Assembly (NCBI GenBank): GCA_020636435.1
Contig: JACJXX010000002.1
Location: 620,001 to 684,000, forward strand
Length of the DNA: 64,000 bases
Source: Lewinellaceae bacterium
GTDB lineage: Bacteria > Bacteroidota > Bacteroidia > Chitinophagales > Saprospiraceae
Direction: 5' to 3'
Made by a program: the position numbers and the translations under genes. Numbering within the stretch: position 1 is the first letter of the stretch; each line of letters starts with the position of its first letter. Below, in pieces: positions 43,282-52,782 of the stretch. The notes beneath the pieces are model-generated. The model ran no database searches. It saw only the letters and a list, made by a program, of their open reading frames with translations, and had not been told where the DNA came from.

Positions 43282-43800
43282 ATGGAATTGCTACCCAATA
43301 AAGATATCCACTATCCTGATTTTAAAGCCATCTTCCGTTCGTACGCTCGGGGTTCCCAAATGCCTTTCCACACTGACTCAGCGCCTCGCCTGAGCATTGT
43401 GCTCTTCGGGGAGTTGGAAGAACATACCCTCCAATGCAGCGCCAGGGCGCGCCCATTCAGCGTAGTGGCCAAGCCGGAGGCCATTACGCACCGCAATCGT
43501 TTTGGAAGCCGGGGCGCGCGCCTGGCATCCATCGTTTTCGAGGAGGAGGCCTTCCGCCCCCTTGCCGAAGCCGCCGGGCTGCCCGCCTGGCAATGGTTCC
43601 ACAGTTGGGCCGCCGCCCGGGAAGGCGTGAAGCTGTTGATTGCCATCAACAAAGGAGCGGAAGAAAGCGAGGTTAAAGAGAAAGTCATACAGCTCATGGC
43701 AAGCCTGCTTCCGGAAAGGCCGGATACGCAAAAAGCGCCTCCTCTTTGGTTGCAATACATTCGTACCCTACCCCTATCTTTGTTCCCAAAAACCACCTGA
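43282..43800 (+). CDS. AraC-type sensor domain, lacking DNA-binding domain
   Basis: 172 residues from the preferred ATG at 43282 (MELLPNKDIHYPDFKAIFRS); an in-frame ATG lies at 43231. The sequence matches the cupin-like sensor half of AraC regulators (RLSIVLFGELEEHTL, RPFSVVAKPEAITHRNRF, ARLASIVFEEEAFRPLAEAA) and the linker PPLWLQYIRT, but stops about 10 residues later where the two helix-turn-helix motifs should begin. The serine hydrolase gene starts two bases later. It is probably a truncated regulator; a role as a free ligand-binding protein is possible. Confidence 0.65.
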   Translation: MELLPNKDIHYPDFKAIFRSYARGSQMPFHTDSAPRLSIVLFGELEEHTLQCSARARPFSVVAKPEAITHRNRFGSRGARLASIVFEEEAFRPLAEAAGLPAWQWFHSWAAAREGVKLLIAINKGAEESEVKEKVIQLMASLLPERPDTQKAPPLWLQYIRTLPLSLFPKTT

Positions 43801-43802
43801 CT

Positions 43803-45314
43803 ATGTTAAAGCAAACCATTCATTTATTCGGATTATTACTTTTTTCCTCCTGTGTTATGGCCACCAACCCACCGGCTACTAAAAGTACGTTTGAAGCGGA
43901 TTTCGACCGCTTCATCCAAACCACCCTGGAAGCCATCCCTACCATCCCCGGGCTCTCGGTTGCCGTAGTGAAGGACGGAAAGGCCATCTACACCAAAGGC
44001 TTCGGTTATGCCGACAAAGAAAACGGCATCGTGGCAACGGCCAACACCTCTTTCTACATCGCCTCCTCCACCAAGTCCTTCACCGGGCTGATGGCCGCCC
44101 TGCTGGATGAGAAAGGCGTCATCCAACTTGACGATCCCGTCACAGCTTACCTGCCGGCGGAATTATTCCCGGAGGAAGTCAACGCCCAGCAAATCAAAGT
44201 GCGCGACCTGCTTACCCACACCATGGGCATGGAGAATGGGCCCATCACCATGCGGCTGGCCTTCACCGGCGAGCACAGCCACGAGAAGCTGAAGCAACTA
44301 TTGCAGTACTGCGAGCCCACCGAAAAGGGTTACGGCCATTTCCAGTATTCCAATTTCGGCTACAACCTCTACGGCATCATACTGGAGGAAAAAACCGGCA
44401 AACCCTGGCAGCAGTGGATGGAAGAGTTGATCTTCGAGCCCCTGGGCATGAACCGCACCACCGCTTACATGTCGAAAGCGAAAAAGGGGAATTGGCCCCT
44501 GGCAGCCCCCTACGCCGGCCTGCCCGGCAACGTTGAACGCCTTTATCTGGAAAAAAAGGACAATACCATGCAATCCGCCGGGGGCCTGATTACCACCGCC
44601 GATGACATGGCGCGTTGGCTGGCCGTCAACCTGCAAAAGGGACAATTGGCCGGCAAGCAAATCTTCCCGGCCACCCTTTTTGAAACCTCCCACGGCCGCC
44701 TGGCGGAAACGGGCGGCGAATTCCCGCCCTTTACCCGCGAACACTACGGCCTGGGCTGGCACATTGGGAAATACGATGACTACAACCAACTGCACCACTT
44801 CGGCGGCTTCGCCGGCTTTGCCGCCCACGTATCTTTCCTGCCGGAAGAGGGCCTGGGCGTAGCCGTGATGGTTAACGACGCCGTGGCCGGCACCCGGGTG
44901 ATGAACCTGCTGGCTGCCTATGCCTACGACTGGTGGCTGCAGCAGCCCGAAACTGAAAAAACAGGGCAAAAGGGGTTGAAAGAGATCGCCCAGAGAATGG
45001 AAAAGGCAGGAGAAATGGTGGCCAAAGACCGCGCTAAGCGCGCCGAACGCACCTGGCAACTGGGCCTGCCCTTCGATGCTTACGCCGGCGCCTACCACAA
45101 CGACGCCTTAGGTACTTTAAAAGTAGACCGTACTGCCGACGCCCTGAAAGTGAGCATTGGCAACCTGCACTGCACCGCCACACCCTACACCGCCGAGAAT
45201 TCCATCCGGATCGAACTGGTGCCCGGCAGCGGAGAGGTCATTCTGTTCAATGTGAAGGAGGATAAGGTGACTTCTTTCCGGTATGATGATGCCGTATTTG
45301 AGAAGGTACAATGA
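43803..45314 (+). CDS. Secreted serine hydrolase, class C beta-lactamase-like
   Basis: A 503-residue exported protein with a signal peptide or lipobox (LFGLLLFSSCVMATNP; FSSC could be a lipid-attached Cys). The penicillin-binding fold shows SFYIASSTKSFTGLMAALLD with the SxxK nucleophile, YGHFQYSNFGYNLYGIILEE with YxN, and HHFGGFAGFAAHVSFLPEEG for the KTG-like element. The last 100 residues form a separate small beta domain (YAGAYHNDALGTLKVDRTAD). Family members are esterases, D-aminopeptidases or beta-lactamase relatives; the substrate is unknown. The start at 43803 matches the signal peptide. Confidence 0.9.
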   Translation: MLKQTIHLFGLLLFSSCVMATNPPATKSTFEADFDRFIQTTLEAIPTIPGLSVAVVKDGKAIYTKGFGYADKENGIVATANTSFYIASSTKSFTGLMAALLDEKGVIQLDDPVTAYLPAELFPEEVNAQQIKVRDLLTHTMGMENGPITMRLAFTGEHSHEKLKQLLQYCEPTEKGYGHFQYSNFGYNLYGIILEEKTGKPWQQWMEELIFEPLGMNRTTAYMSKAKKGNWPLAAPYAGLPGNVERLYLEKKDNTMQSAGGLITTADDMARWLAVNLQKGQLAGKQIFPATLFETSHGRLAETGGEFPPFTREHYGLGWHIGKYDDYNQLHHFGGFAGFAAHVSFLPEEGLGVAVMVNDAVAGTRVMNLLAAYAYDWWLQQPETEKTGQKGLKEIAQRMEKAGEMVAKDRAKRAERTWQLGLPFDAYAGAYHNDALGTLKVDRTADALKVSIGNLHCTATPYTAENSIRIELVPGSGEVILFNVKEDKVTSFRYDDAVFEKVQ

Positions 45315-45480
45315 TTTTCGACGAAAATTTTCCGCCCAAATGCCATGCTTTGAACAAAAACCTCTTTAACTATTTGACTACCAACACATAAGGCCGAATG
45401 CTGCATTCGTCGATTATCCCTCTTCCCCTCTTTCGCAGCATCATTCCACAGGCTACATTGCACGAAATTTTAACACCACA

Positions 45481-47676
45481 ATGCGCAGAAGAACCTTACT
45501 CTTTTTTCTACTGATCAGCGGTGTCGTTGCCGCTCAGGATGTGAAAATCCTCAACCTGAAATCGAACGACGTTATTTACCTGCCTTCTACGGACCGGCTG
45601 TATGTCTCCACCCCTGAGGGGGGCGTTTACGGCAATAGCCTTTGCGTAGTTGACCCCTACCACGGGACAATCGAAACCTGCTACCCCATCGGCGGCTCGC
45701 CGGGGGTAATGGCTGTTTCCGACGACGAAAAGCACATTTACATTGGCCTCACTGCCAGCCCGGAGGTAGTGCGCTTCGACGTGGAAGCGCAGGCCGTTGG
45801 CCAGCGTTTCTCGTTGGGCAGCGAAGGGGATCTATACGGGCCCAATTATGCAGACGACATCGCCGTGATGCCCGGTTCGCCCCTGGTTGCCGCCATCTCG
45901 CTGATGAGCCAGCTCACCGGGCCCCGCCACACCGGAGTGGCCATTTTTGACAACGGGGTGCGGCGCCCTGTCGCCACCCCCGTGCACACTGGAAGCAACA
46001 GCCTGGCTTTCGACCCGGCCACCGGGCTGCTGTACGGTTTCAACAACGAAAGCTCCGAGTTCGGCCTGCGGAAAATGGCTATTGCCGCCGACGGGGTGAG
46101 GGTGCTGAGTGTGGCGGAAGGCTTGTTCTACAAGTTTGCCGACGAGATCGAATACGCTGAAGGGAAACTGTATTCCCGGCTCGGGCAGGTGGTCGACATC
46201 AGCGGCGATACGCCTACGCTGGCAGGGCAGTTCGACAACGATTACAACCTTATCAATGCCGGAGTGGAAGTGGCGCCCGATTCCAATGTGGTTTATTTCC
46301 TGAATTCGACCTACAGCCCCTGGCTGGCCCTGCAAACTTTTGATAAGAATACGTACGGCAAGACCGGCGAACAGGAGTTGCTCAACCTTGGCGGCTATGT
46401 TTGGCAGCTGGTGAGCTGGGGCGGAGAAGGCAAACTCGCCTTCATCACCAAGGACAACCTCTACAACGAACACAACCACCTGGTGATCCTCCGCAATTGC
46501 ACCTCCGCCATCACCGAGGCGCCGGCCCTGGAACAGGCGCCGGTTGGTTGTCCGGGAGACAGCCTCGTTTTTCAGGCTACAGCCGGCCAGGGCCCGGTAT
46601 TCTGGTCTAATGGCCAGATGGGGCCGGTGGCAACAGTCACTGCTCCCGGCGAGGTTTTTTACCAAATTGCCGACGAGCAGGGTTGCCTGAGCCCGCCCTC
46701 CAATTCGGTTTACGCCCAGTTCGATTATCAGGTTTCGGCGCCCTATATCCAGGTTCCGGGTTCGCTTGACCTTTGCCAGGGCGGGCAGGTGACCCTTTCG
46801 GCCACTCTTTTTCCCGGATCATTTGAATTGCTGTGGAGCAACGGAGCGTCCGGCGAAACGATCGCGGTGACGGAACCCGGCATGTACAGCGTTCAAGCCC
46901 TGTCCTTAAACGGATGCCTGAGCGAACCTTCCGAGCCGGTGACGGTGGTTGCCCTGAACCAGCCTGCGCCGCCCCAGCCCTCGATTTCTATCGTAGGCGA
47001 ACCGGTACACTGCGATAGCGAGCCCGCCCAGCTTTCGGCGCCAGGGGGCTATTCGGGGTACTTGTGGAGCAATGGCAATACTTATCCATCTATTATCCCT
47101 TATGCTTCGGGGCTTTACAGCGTACAGGTACTGGATGGCCAGGGTTGCCAGAGCATTCCTTCCGAACCGGTGAGCATCACTATACTGCCCAGCCCGCCAA
47201 CACCCGGCATTTTTCTGTCCAACGACAATTTCCTGTACACCAATGTCCCCGTAAGCACCGGGTTGCAGTGGTTGCTGAATGGCGAGCCGATTCCCGGCGC
47301 TGACAGCCAGGTGCTGGAAGTCGCCGAAACGGGCAGTTATAGCCTGCAGGTCACCTGGGACGGCTGCTCGTCCGTCTCCAATGAGTTGTATGTTGTGATT
47401 TCCAGTACTGGTGAACCCGTTGCTCAGGAGCAGGCCGTTTTATTCCCAAACCCGGCGCCGGATATAGCTTATCTTCGCCTGGCCACCGCTGAGGGCCGGC
47501 CCGGAACGATCCGAATCAGTAGCATTGGAGGAAAGTTGCTCCGCAGCCAGGTGTTGCCGGCAGGGCAGCAATTACAGGAACTTTCCTTGGATGGGCTGCC
47601 GGCGGGCTTGTACATCGTGGAAACCTTTGATGGGAATGGCGAGCGAATTGCTGTGAACCGCCTGGCCAGAAAGTAA
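45481..47676 (+). CDS. T9SS-secreted propeller and Ig-like protein
   Basis: 731 residues with a signal peptide (MRRRTLLFFLLISGVVAAQD). The first 330 residues form a YncE-like propeller (IYLPSTDRLYVSTPEGGVYG, GGSPGVMAVSDDEKHIYIGL, NSLAFDPATGLLYGFNN). Three repeats of about 85 residues follow, with the pattern GYLWSNGNTYPSI and VTLSATLFPGSFELLWSNGA, like surface-protein Ig-like repeats. The end (VLFPNPAPDIAYLRLATAEG, RISSIGGKLLRSQVL, PAGLYIVETFDGNGERIAVN) is a type A sorting domain. It should be exported by the type IX system and anchored or released at the surface. Binding target unknown. Confidence 0.88.
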   Translation: MRRRTLLFFLLISGVVAAQDVKILNLKSNDVIYLPSTDRLYVSTPEGGVYGNSLCVVDPYHGTIETCYPIGGSPGVMAVSDDEKHIYIGLTASPEVVRFDVEAQAVGQRFSLGSEGDLYGPNYADDIAVMPGSPLVAAISLMSQLTGPRHTGVAIFDNGVRRPVATPVHTGSNSLAFDPATGLLYGFNNESSEFGLRKMAIAADGVRVLSVAEGLFYKFADEIEYAEGKLYSRLGQVVDISGDTPTLAGQFDNDYNLINAGVEVAPDSNVVYFLNSTYSPWLALQTFDKNTYGKTGEQELLNLGGYVWQLVSWGGEGKLAFITKDNLYNEHNHLVILRNCTSAITEAPALEQAPVGCPGDSLVFQATAGQGPVFWSNGQMGPVATVTAPGEVFYQIADEQGCLSPPSNSVYAQFDYQVSAPYIQVPGSLDLCQGGQVTLSATLFPGSFELLWSNGASGETIAVTEPGMYSVQALSLNGCLSEPSEPVTVVALNQPAPPQPSISIVGEPVHCDSEPAQLSAPGGYSGYLWSNGNTYPSIIPYASGLYSVQVLDGQGCQSIPSEPVSITILPSPPTPGIFLSNDNFLYTNVPVSTGLQWLLNGEPIPGADSQVLEVAETGSYSLQVTWDGCSSVSNELYVVISSTGEPVAQEQAVLFPNPAPDIAYLRLATAEGRPGTIRISSIGGKLLRSQVLPAGQQLQELSLDGLPAGLYIVETFDGNGERIAVNRLARK

Positions 47677-47714
47677 TGCGTAGTCGGACACAATTAAATT
47701 ACTGATAAAAGCAG

Positions 47715-47745
47715 AATGTTCGCGAGCCCGTAGCTCGCGAACATT
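47715..47745. terminator. Perfect 13-bp hairpin between convergent genes
   Basis: AATGTTCGCGAGC and GCTCGCGAACATT pair perfectly around CCGTA, between the ends of a plus-strand and a minus-strand gene. There is no long T-run directly after it, but the position fits a bidirectional terminator or mRNA-stabilising stem. Confidence 0.6.
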
Positions 47746-47776
47746 CCGAATAGCAAATAATGATCATAGGTGTTTT

Positions 47777-49726
47777 TTAGTTCAAAAACCGCCACTTGAT
47801 CCCCAGCCGGAACACTGCGCTGGGGAAGGCGTAATAAGCCGTCTGGTAAAAGAGCTGATCGGTGATCAGGGCGGCGGTGGCATTTTCCCACTTGAAAAAG
47901 GCCCGGAATTTGGTCACCCGCATGCTGAAAAAGGCGTCGGCGGCCGGGTAAAATTCTACTTCCCGCCTGTCCTGGAGTTGAAACTGGCCAGTCACGGGGT
48001 TGTAGTAGGGAGCATAGAAGGAATTGTTGAACCGCAGGTCTACCCCGACCCTCACATCCAGCACCTTAAACCATTTGCCGGCGTAGTAGAGGCTGTGTTT
48101 GGAGTAGATGTCCGGCAGGCGAACGAAGTCTTCGGTGGCCTGTTGCAGAGCGACGGTATTATCCAGGTGAAAACTACCCACCCGAAAATCTTTCTGGATG
48201 ATCAGCTGGGCGATGCTGATGGGGATGCCGGTTTGCTGCGCCAAGCCGAGCGTATCGAAATAAACGTAGTTGTTGAGCAGGTGGTAACGCCCGGTCAATT
48301 CCAGTTGGAAAACAGGCAAAGAATAGGTGGCCGAAAGGGTGGTGGAAAGCGTTTTGCCAAAATCATTGCGGTATACCTGCTGTTCGGAGAGATACAGCCG
48401 GTGTTCCATCAGGGTAGGAGAATAAAGCTGGTTGATCGCGGCCAGGCTGAGGCTGCCCACCTTTTTGAAATCGAAGAACAGGTTGCCCTCTGCCCGGTAA
48501 TCGCCGGCATTGTCCCACAGGCCGAAGTGGCCGTAGAGGTTGATGCGCAGCCGTTCGTTGGGGTTGAAACGGTACTTGCCGGTGAGGAACAGGTTGTTGA
48601 TGGTCGTATCGGCGCCCGCCTCTTCTATTTGATGAAGGGAATAAACTGCTCCGACTTCTAAAAGGTCGCGCTGGTTCTTCGCTCTATCCTGGTTGCGGCT
48701 ATCCAGCTTAAAGGTGGCCAGGCGGAGACTGTTCTCCAGCTTGCGGTGCTTCAGATAAAACCGGGTGCCGCGCAGGTCGGGCAGAAAGGAAGGAAAGAAG
48801 TTGTAAAACGAAGAATCCTGCGCCTGGTCGTATTCGTCGTAGTATTTATAAGTGCTGTTGTCGAAAATGGCCTGATGAGCAATGGTATATGAACGGCGCG
48901 GGCCGCGGATGGAATCCTGTCCGCCGCCAAACTTGTAATAGTGGGTGTACATGAGCTCCCGATGGGCATGGCGCGTGCGGGCGGTTTGCAGGAAGACCTC
49001 CGCCGAGCTGGGGGTGCTGAATTGCCCGCCGGCGATGGGTTCGCTGATTAGCCCGCCATTGTCTTCCTGCTGGATGGTATTGGCGGCAAAGCTCAGGAAA
49101 CCTTCATACCGGCCGTTTTTGCTTTCATACCACATGCCGTTGGTGAAAGCCGTATTGCGGTTGTTCTGGTTGGGGTACTGGCTCTGAGTGCCCAACTGGG
49201 TGATGCGCTTGTAGTCAATAGAATAGTTGAGCCCATCGGCAAAATTGCGGCTAAACTGGGCCGTGGTATACCCATCAGCCTGCTCTGACCCCAGGGTGTA
49301 GGACACATTAGAATACGGCCGTTCGATGCGGTAGTAGGGCATCTCCCGCCCGGGGGTCATGTACAGGTCGTACTGGTGCAGGCCCACGTCGAAGCCCCGC
49401 CTCCAGGCTGCTTCAAAAACAATTGGCTCATGAGCCGACCCCAGGTTGCCCAGATGCCGGTAATCGAGAACTCGCTTGCGCACCGGGTCGTACTGCCGAA
49501 AGTAATTGCCCAGGGTAGAATCTGAAAATGGGATTTCCTGATTCGGGTTATCGGCAAAAAAGTAAAAAATCTCGAAGGTATCGACCTCTACTTCGTCCTG
49601 CTTCTCGCCACTTCTGCTACTTCTGCTGCTGCTGCTGCCAGTAGGGAGGGGGGGTTGCTGGGCCTGCAGCAGAGCCGGCGCCAGTAAGATCAGCAGAAAT
49701 GAGCTGTAAATTATACTTCGATTCAT
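47777..49726 (-). CDS. Putative porin (outer-membrane barrel)
   Basis: 649 residues with a signal peptide (MNRSIIYSSFLLILLAPALL, cleavage after LLQAQ). A Ser- and Arg-rich linker (SSSSRSSRSGEKQDEVEVD) precedes a long sequence with regular amphipathic strands (GFDVGLHQYDLYMTPGREMP, FQLELTGRYHLLNNYVYFD, FRLGIKWRFLN at the end). This is the 'putative porin' family of Bacteroidota. The ATG at 49726 is chosen because the signal peptide starts there; the frame continues upstream into tandem repeats. The terminal Phe/Leu-Asn strand fits a barrel closing strand. Substrate unknown. Confidence 0.85.
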   Translation of the reverse strand: MNRSIIYSSFLLILLAPALLQAQQPPLPTGSSSSRSSRSGEKQDEVEVDTFEIFYFFADNPNQEIPFSDSTLGNYFRQYDPVRKRVLDYRHLGNLGSAHEPIVFEAAWRRGFDVGLHQYDLYMTPGREMPYYRIERPYSNVSYTLGSEQADGYTTAQFSRNFADGLNYSIDYKRITQLGTQSQYPNQNNRNTAFTNGMWYESKNGRYEGFLSFAANTIQQEDNGGLISEPIAGGQFSTPSSAEVFLQTARTRHAHRELMYTHYYKFGGGQDSIRGPRRSYTIAHQAIFDNSTYKYYDEYDQAQDSSFYNFFPSFLPDLRGTRFYLKHRKLENSLRLATFKLDSRNQDRAKNQRDLLEVGAVYSLHQIEEAGADTTINNLFLTGKYRFNPNERLRINLYGHFGLWDNAGDYRAEGNLFFDFKKVGSLSLAAINQLYSPTLMEHRLYLSEQQVYRNDFGKTLSTTLSATYSLPVFQLELTGRYHLLNNYVYFDTLGLAQQTGIPISIAQLIIQKDFRVGSFHLDNTVALQQATEDFVRLPDIYSKHSLYYAGKWFKVLDVRVGVDLRFNNSFYAPYYNPVTGQFQLQDRREVEFYPAADAFFSMRVTKFRAFFKWENATAALITDQLFYQTAYYAFPSAVFRLGIKWRFLN

Positions 49727-49764
49727 AAGTACGGTACTCGGGTTTGGCAGCAAAGATACGGAAG

Positions 49765-49987
49765 GTGTAAGAGTGTAAGAGTGTAAAAGTGTAAATGTCT
49801 TTTCCTCGTTTACACATTTACATGAGGTGGCTGAGCCACAACCTTTGTGTAAACGTGTATCCGCCGCCGCCCGTGGCTTTGGCGGACGAAGAGGGTGTAA
49901 ACGTGTAAAAGAGGCCTGTGCGATGGGGCTGAGAGCTGCTCCTGTGTTGACCTCATTTACACTTTTACACATTTACACTTTTACACA
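49765..49987. repeat. GTGTAARWG tandem and inverted repeats
   Basis: Four GTGTAAGAG/GTGTAAAAG units (49765-49795) are mirrored by CATTTACAC/TTTTACAC units at 49810-49830 and 49954-49987, with GTGTAAACGTGTA between. Direct copies on one side and inverse copies on the other allow long hairpins between the porin gene start and the choice-of-anchor gene end. Confidence 0.8.
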
Positions 49988-49997
49988 ACAACCTCCC

Positions 49998-51443
49998 TCA
50001 CCGCACCACCACCCGCCGCACCACGTTCACACCCTCGCCCTGCAGCCGCAGCAGGTAGACCCCCGTTGGCAGCGCAGCGTCCAGTTCGTAGCGCAGCAGG
50101 TTGGCGCCGGGCTGAAGCTGTTCGTAGCCTAAACGCTGGGCCAGGCGGCCATTGATATCCAGGAGCCGGGCATTAACCTTTTTTTGGCCTTCGGCCAGCT
50201 CAAGCTTTACGTTTAAAACACCGGAGGCCGGCTGCGGGAAAACCTCCAGGCTTTCTACCCCCTCCGGTTCGGCAGTAGCGCTGACGCCCAGGCAGGACAG
50301 GTCGACCGGCGCCAGTTCCTGCGTGGCGGCGCAGTTGTCGCCCATGCCTTCAAACACAAAGAGGCCCGATTGCATGTCCAGCACCAGGATGTTGCCGGAA
50401 GGCAGGAAGGGGTACACGCCCCAGGCGCCTTTGTAGCTGTTGCCATCCGGTTCGGAATAGGTATCGTAATACAACACCTTTTCCGGGTTGGCGGGGTCGG
50501 AAATATCGAAAACCACCAACCCATCGTAGTAATAACTCACGTAGAGGTAGTTGCAGGCCACGATCTGGTTATGCGGGATGCTGGACGGGTTGGGCACGCC
50601 GGCGTTAAAAGTGCCAATCACCTCAATTTCGCAGGGGTCGCTCACATCGATGACTTTTATATCCGCGCCGTGGGTTTCATCCGCCATATAGTAGTATCGC
50701 CCGTCGTCGGAGAGCCAGCCGGAGTGGTTGTAGCCCCGGAAGGGATAATCCGTTAAGGTGCTCAGGGTTTGCGGATGCAGAGGGTCTGAAAAGTCTACAA
50801 GGGCAAAGCCGCTGCCTCCGCAGTTCAAAAAGGCAATACCGTCGCGAACATAAGCATCATGCACATGGCCTACGGACAGGCCGCCGAAATTGTTGTGGCT
50901 GCCCAGCGGAACCGGATTGAGAGGGCTCGAGATATCGAATATGCGCATGGCCGCCGAACCGCTCTGATTGCCGTCCATGGCCAGAGCGTACAATTTGGCG
51001 GTTGCCGTGTCTATAAAAATATTGTGAGACCGGCGGATAATCTGAGCGGAGTTGTAAACGACTTCAACTGCATCCGGCAGCCCTCGCAGGTCGATGATCT
51101 GCAGGGTGCTCTGCCCCTCGTCGCACACGGCGTACAAGTAGCCGTTGTAGTCGTGGTAATCGCGGTGGATCACGCCACCGCCCTGAAAGTTGCCGGCTAC
51201 AAAGTGCGCCTCAAAAGGCTGAGCAGGGTCCGTCACATCGATGAAGTGGGTGCCGGCAGTGGAGCCGACGATGGCATATTCATGGCCGTTGACCGCCAGT
51301 CCCCATACCTCATTGTAGGTATTATCGTAAAAATTAGAGCCTACCAGTTCGGGGTCATCCCAGTTGCCAAGCAGGTTGGCCTGCTGTTGGGCATTGAGAA
51401 AGAACGGAAGTCCAAACAGCAATTGCAGTACAAGTCGTTTCAT
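49998..51443 (-). CDS. Choice-of-anchor B family protein, T9SS-secreted
   Basis: 481 residues with a signal peptide (MKRLVLQLLFGLPFFLNAQQ). The main body is a propeller of LVIVP-type repeats (EYAIVGSTAGTHFIDVTDPA, SHNIFIDTATAKLYALAMDG, DIKVIDVSDPCEIEVIGTFN). It ends in a type IX sorting domain (SLEVFPQPASGVLNVKLELA, PTGVYLLRLQGEGVNVVRRV). Proteins of this family carry varied anchoring domains after the same propeller, hence the name. The ATG at 51443 begins the signal peptide. The protein should be displayed or released outside the cell; ligand unknown. Confidence 0.88.
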   Translation of the reverse strand: MKRLVLQLLFGLPFFLNAQQQANLLGNWDDPELVGSNFYDNTYNEVWGLAVNGHEYAIVGSTAGTHFIDVTDPAQPFEAHFVAGNFQGGGVIHRDYHDYNGYLYAVCDEGQSTLQIIDLRGLPDAVEVVYNSAQIIRRSHNIFIDTATAKLYALAMDGNQSGSAAMRIFDISSPLNPVPLGSHNNFGGLSVGHVHDAYVRDGIAFLNCGGSGFALVDFSDPLHPQTLSTLTDYPFRGYNHSGWLSDDGRYYYMADETHGADIKVIDVSDPCEIEVIGTFNAGVPNPSSIPHNQIVACNYLYVSYYYDGLVVFDISDPANPEKVLYYDTYSEPDGNSYKGAWGVYPFLPSGNILVLDMQSGLFVFEGMGDNCAATQELAPVDLSCLGVSATAEPEGVESLEVFPQPASGVLNVKLELAEGQKKVNARLLDINGRLAQRLGYEQLQPGANLLRYELDAALPTGVYLLRLQGEGVNVVRRVVVR

Positions 51444-51577
51444 GAAGTTGTTTTTTTTTTTTGAAAGACGCCAACGAAGGTAAGGCAGCCGGGCCAAATA
51501 ATTTGTCAGTTGGCAGTTGATGAGGCAATTCCGTGCTCTGTCTGGAGTAAATGTTGGCCCGTTTCAACCATCCCTGC

Positions 51578-51772
<195 letters not shown>

Positions 51773-51791
51773 CAATGCAACAATGCCCCCC

Positions 51792-52595
51792 CTACATCTC
51801 CAACACCTTCGGGCTCATGCCCATATTGGAGAAGCCGCCATCGTGGTAGAGGTTCTGCATGGTCACCATGCGGGTGAGGTCCGAGAACAGCAGGATGCAG
51901 TAATCGGCGCAGGCCTCCGAGGAGGCGTTGCCCAGGGGCGACATCTTATCGGCGTAGTCAAAAAACTCGTCGAAGCCCTTTACCCCGCTGCCCGCCGTTG
52001 TCTTGGTCGGCGACTGGGAGATGGTATTTACGCGCACTTTGTTGCGCTCGCCAAAGTGGTAGCCGAAGCTGCGGGCAAAGGATTCCAGCAAAGCCTTGGA
52101 ATCCGCCATCTCGCTATAATCGGGGAAAGTCCGCTGAGCGGCGATGTAGGTCAGCGCCAGAATAGAACCCCAGTCGCTCATCGCATCCATCTTCCACAGC
52201 GTTTGCATGACTTTGTGGAAAGAGATGGAAGAAATGTCGAGGGTTTTATGCATCCAGTCGTAGTTCAGGTCGGTATATTCTTTCTTTTTGCGCACGTTGA
52301 GCGACATGCCGATGGAGTGCAATACGAAGTCGATCTTGCCCCCCAGAACTTCCATCGACTTTTGGAACAGGTTTTCCAAATCTTCCAGGCTGGTGGCGTC
52401 CGCAGGGATGATTTCCGCATGGAGCTTTTCGCCCAGCTTCTGGATTTCGCCAAAGCGCATCGCCACCGGGGCATTCGTCAGGGTGATGGCCGCGCCTTCT
52501 TCCACACAGCGCTCTGCTACCTTCCAGGCAATCGATTTTTCGTCGAGCGCGCCGAAAATGACGCCTCTTTTTCCTTTTAGCAGGTTGTTGCTCAT
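51792..52595 (-). CDS. fabI: Enoyl-[acyl-carrier-protein] reductase (NADH)
   Basis: 267 residues, the usual FabI length. The nucleotide-binding opening GKRGVIFGALDEKSIAWKVA, DFVLHSIGMSLNV and the catalytic pair LTYIAAQRTFPDYSEMADSK (Tyr, then Lys after six residues) are present, as is VRVNTISQSPTKTTAGSGV. It reduces trans-2-enoyl-ACP in fatty-acid synthesis and is usually essential. The ATG at 52595 gives the family start (MSNNLLKGKRGVIFG); the frame continues upstream but with non-family sequence. It is on the same strand and 187 bases from recN. Confidence 0.92.
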   Translation of the reverse strand: MSNNLLKGKRGVIFGALDEKSIAWKVAERCVEEGAAITLTNAPVAMRFGEIQKLGEKLHAEIIPADATSLEDLENLFQKSMEVLGGKIDFVLHSIGMSLNVRKKKEYTDLNYDWMHKTLDISSISFHKVMQTLWKMDAMSDWGSILALTYIAAQRTFPDYSEMADSKALLESFARSFGYHFGERNKVRVNTISQSPTKTTAGSGVKGFDEFFDYADKMSPLGNASSEACADYCILLFSDLTRMVTMQNLYHDGGFSNMGMSPKVLEM

Positions 52596-52782
52596 TTTAT
52601 TTTGGTTTTTAGCCTCCCCCTCAGGCTCTCCAAAGGATGGGAGATTTTTTCTATCGGGAGGCCTCGTGTTAGTTTTTCTGCTTGTCATGTCCTGCTAACC
52701 CACTCTGCCCCGTACACCGTACACCGCTCAGCCCCGCTCATGCCCGTACACTTCGTACACAGCCCCTATCCCGGCCCTCCCT

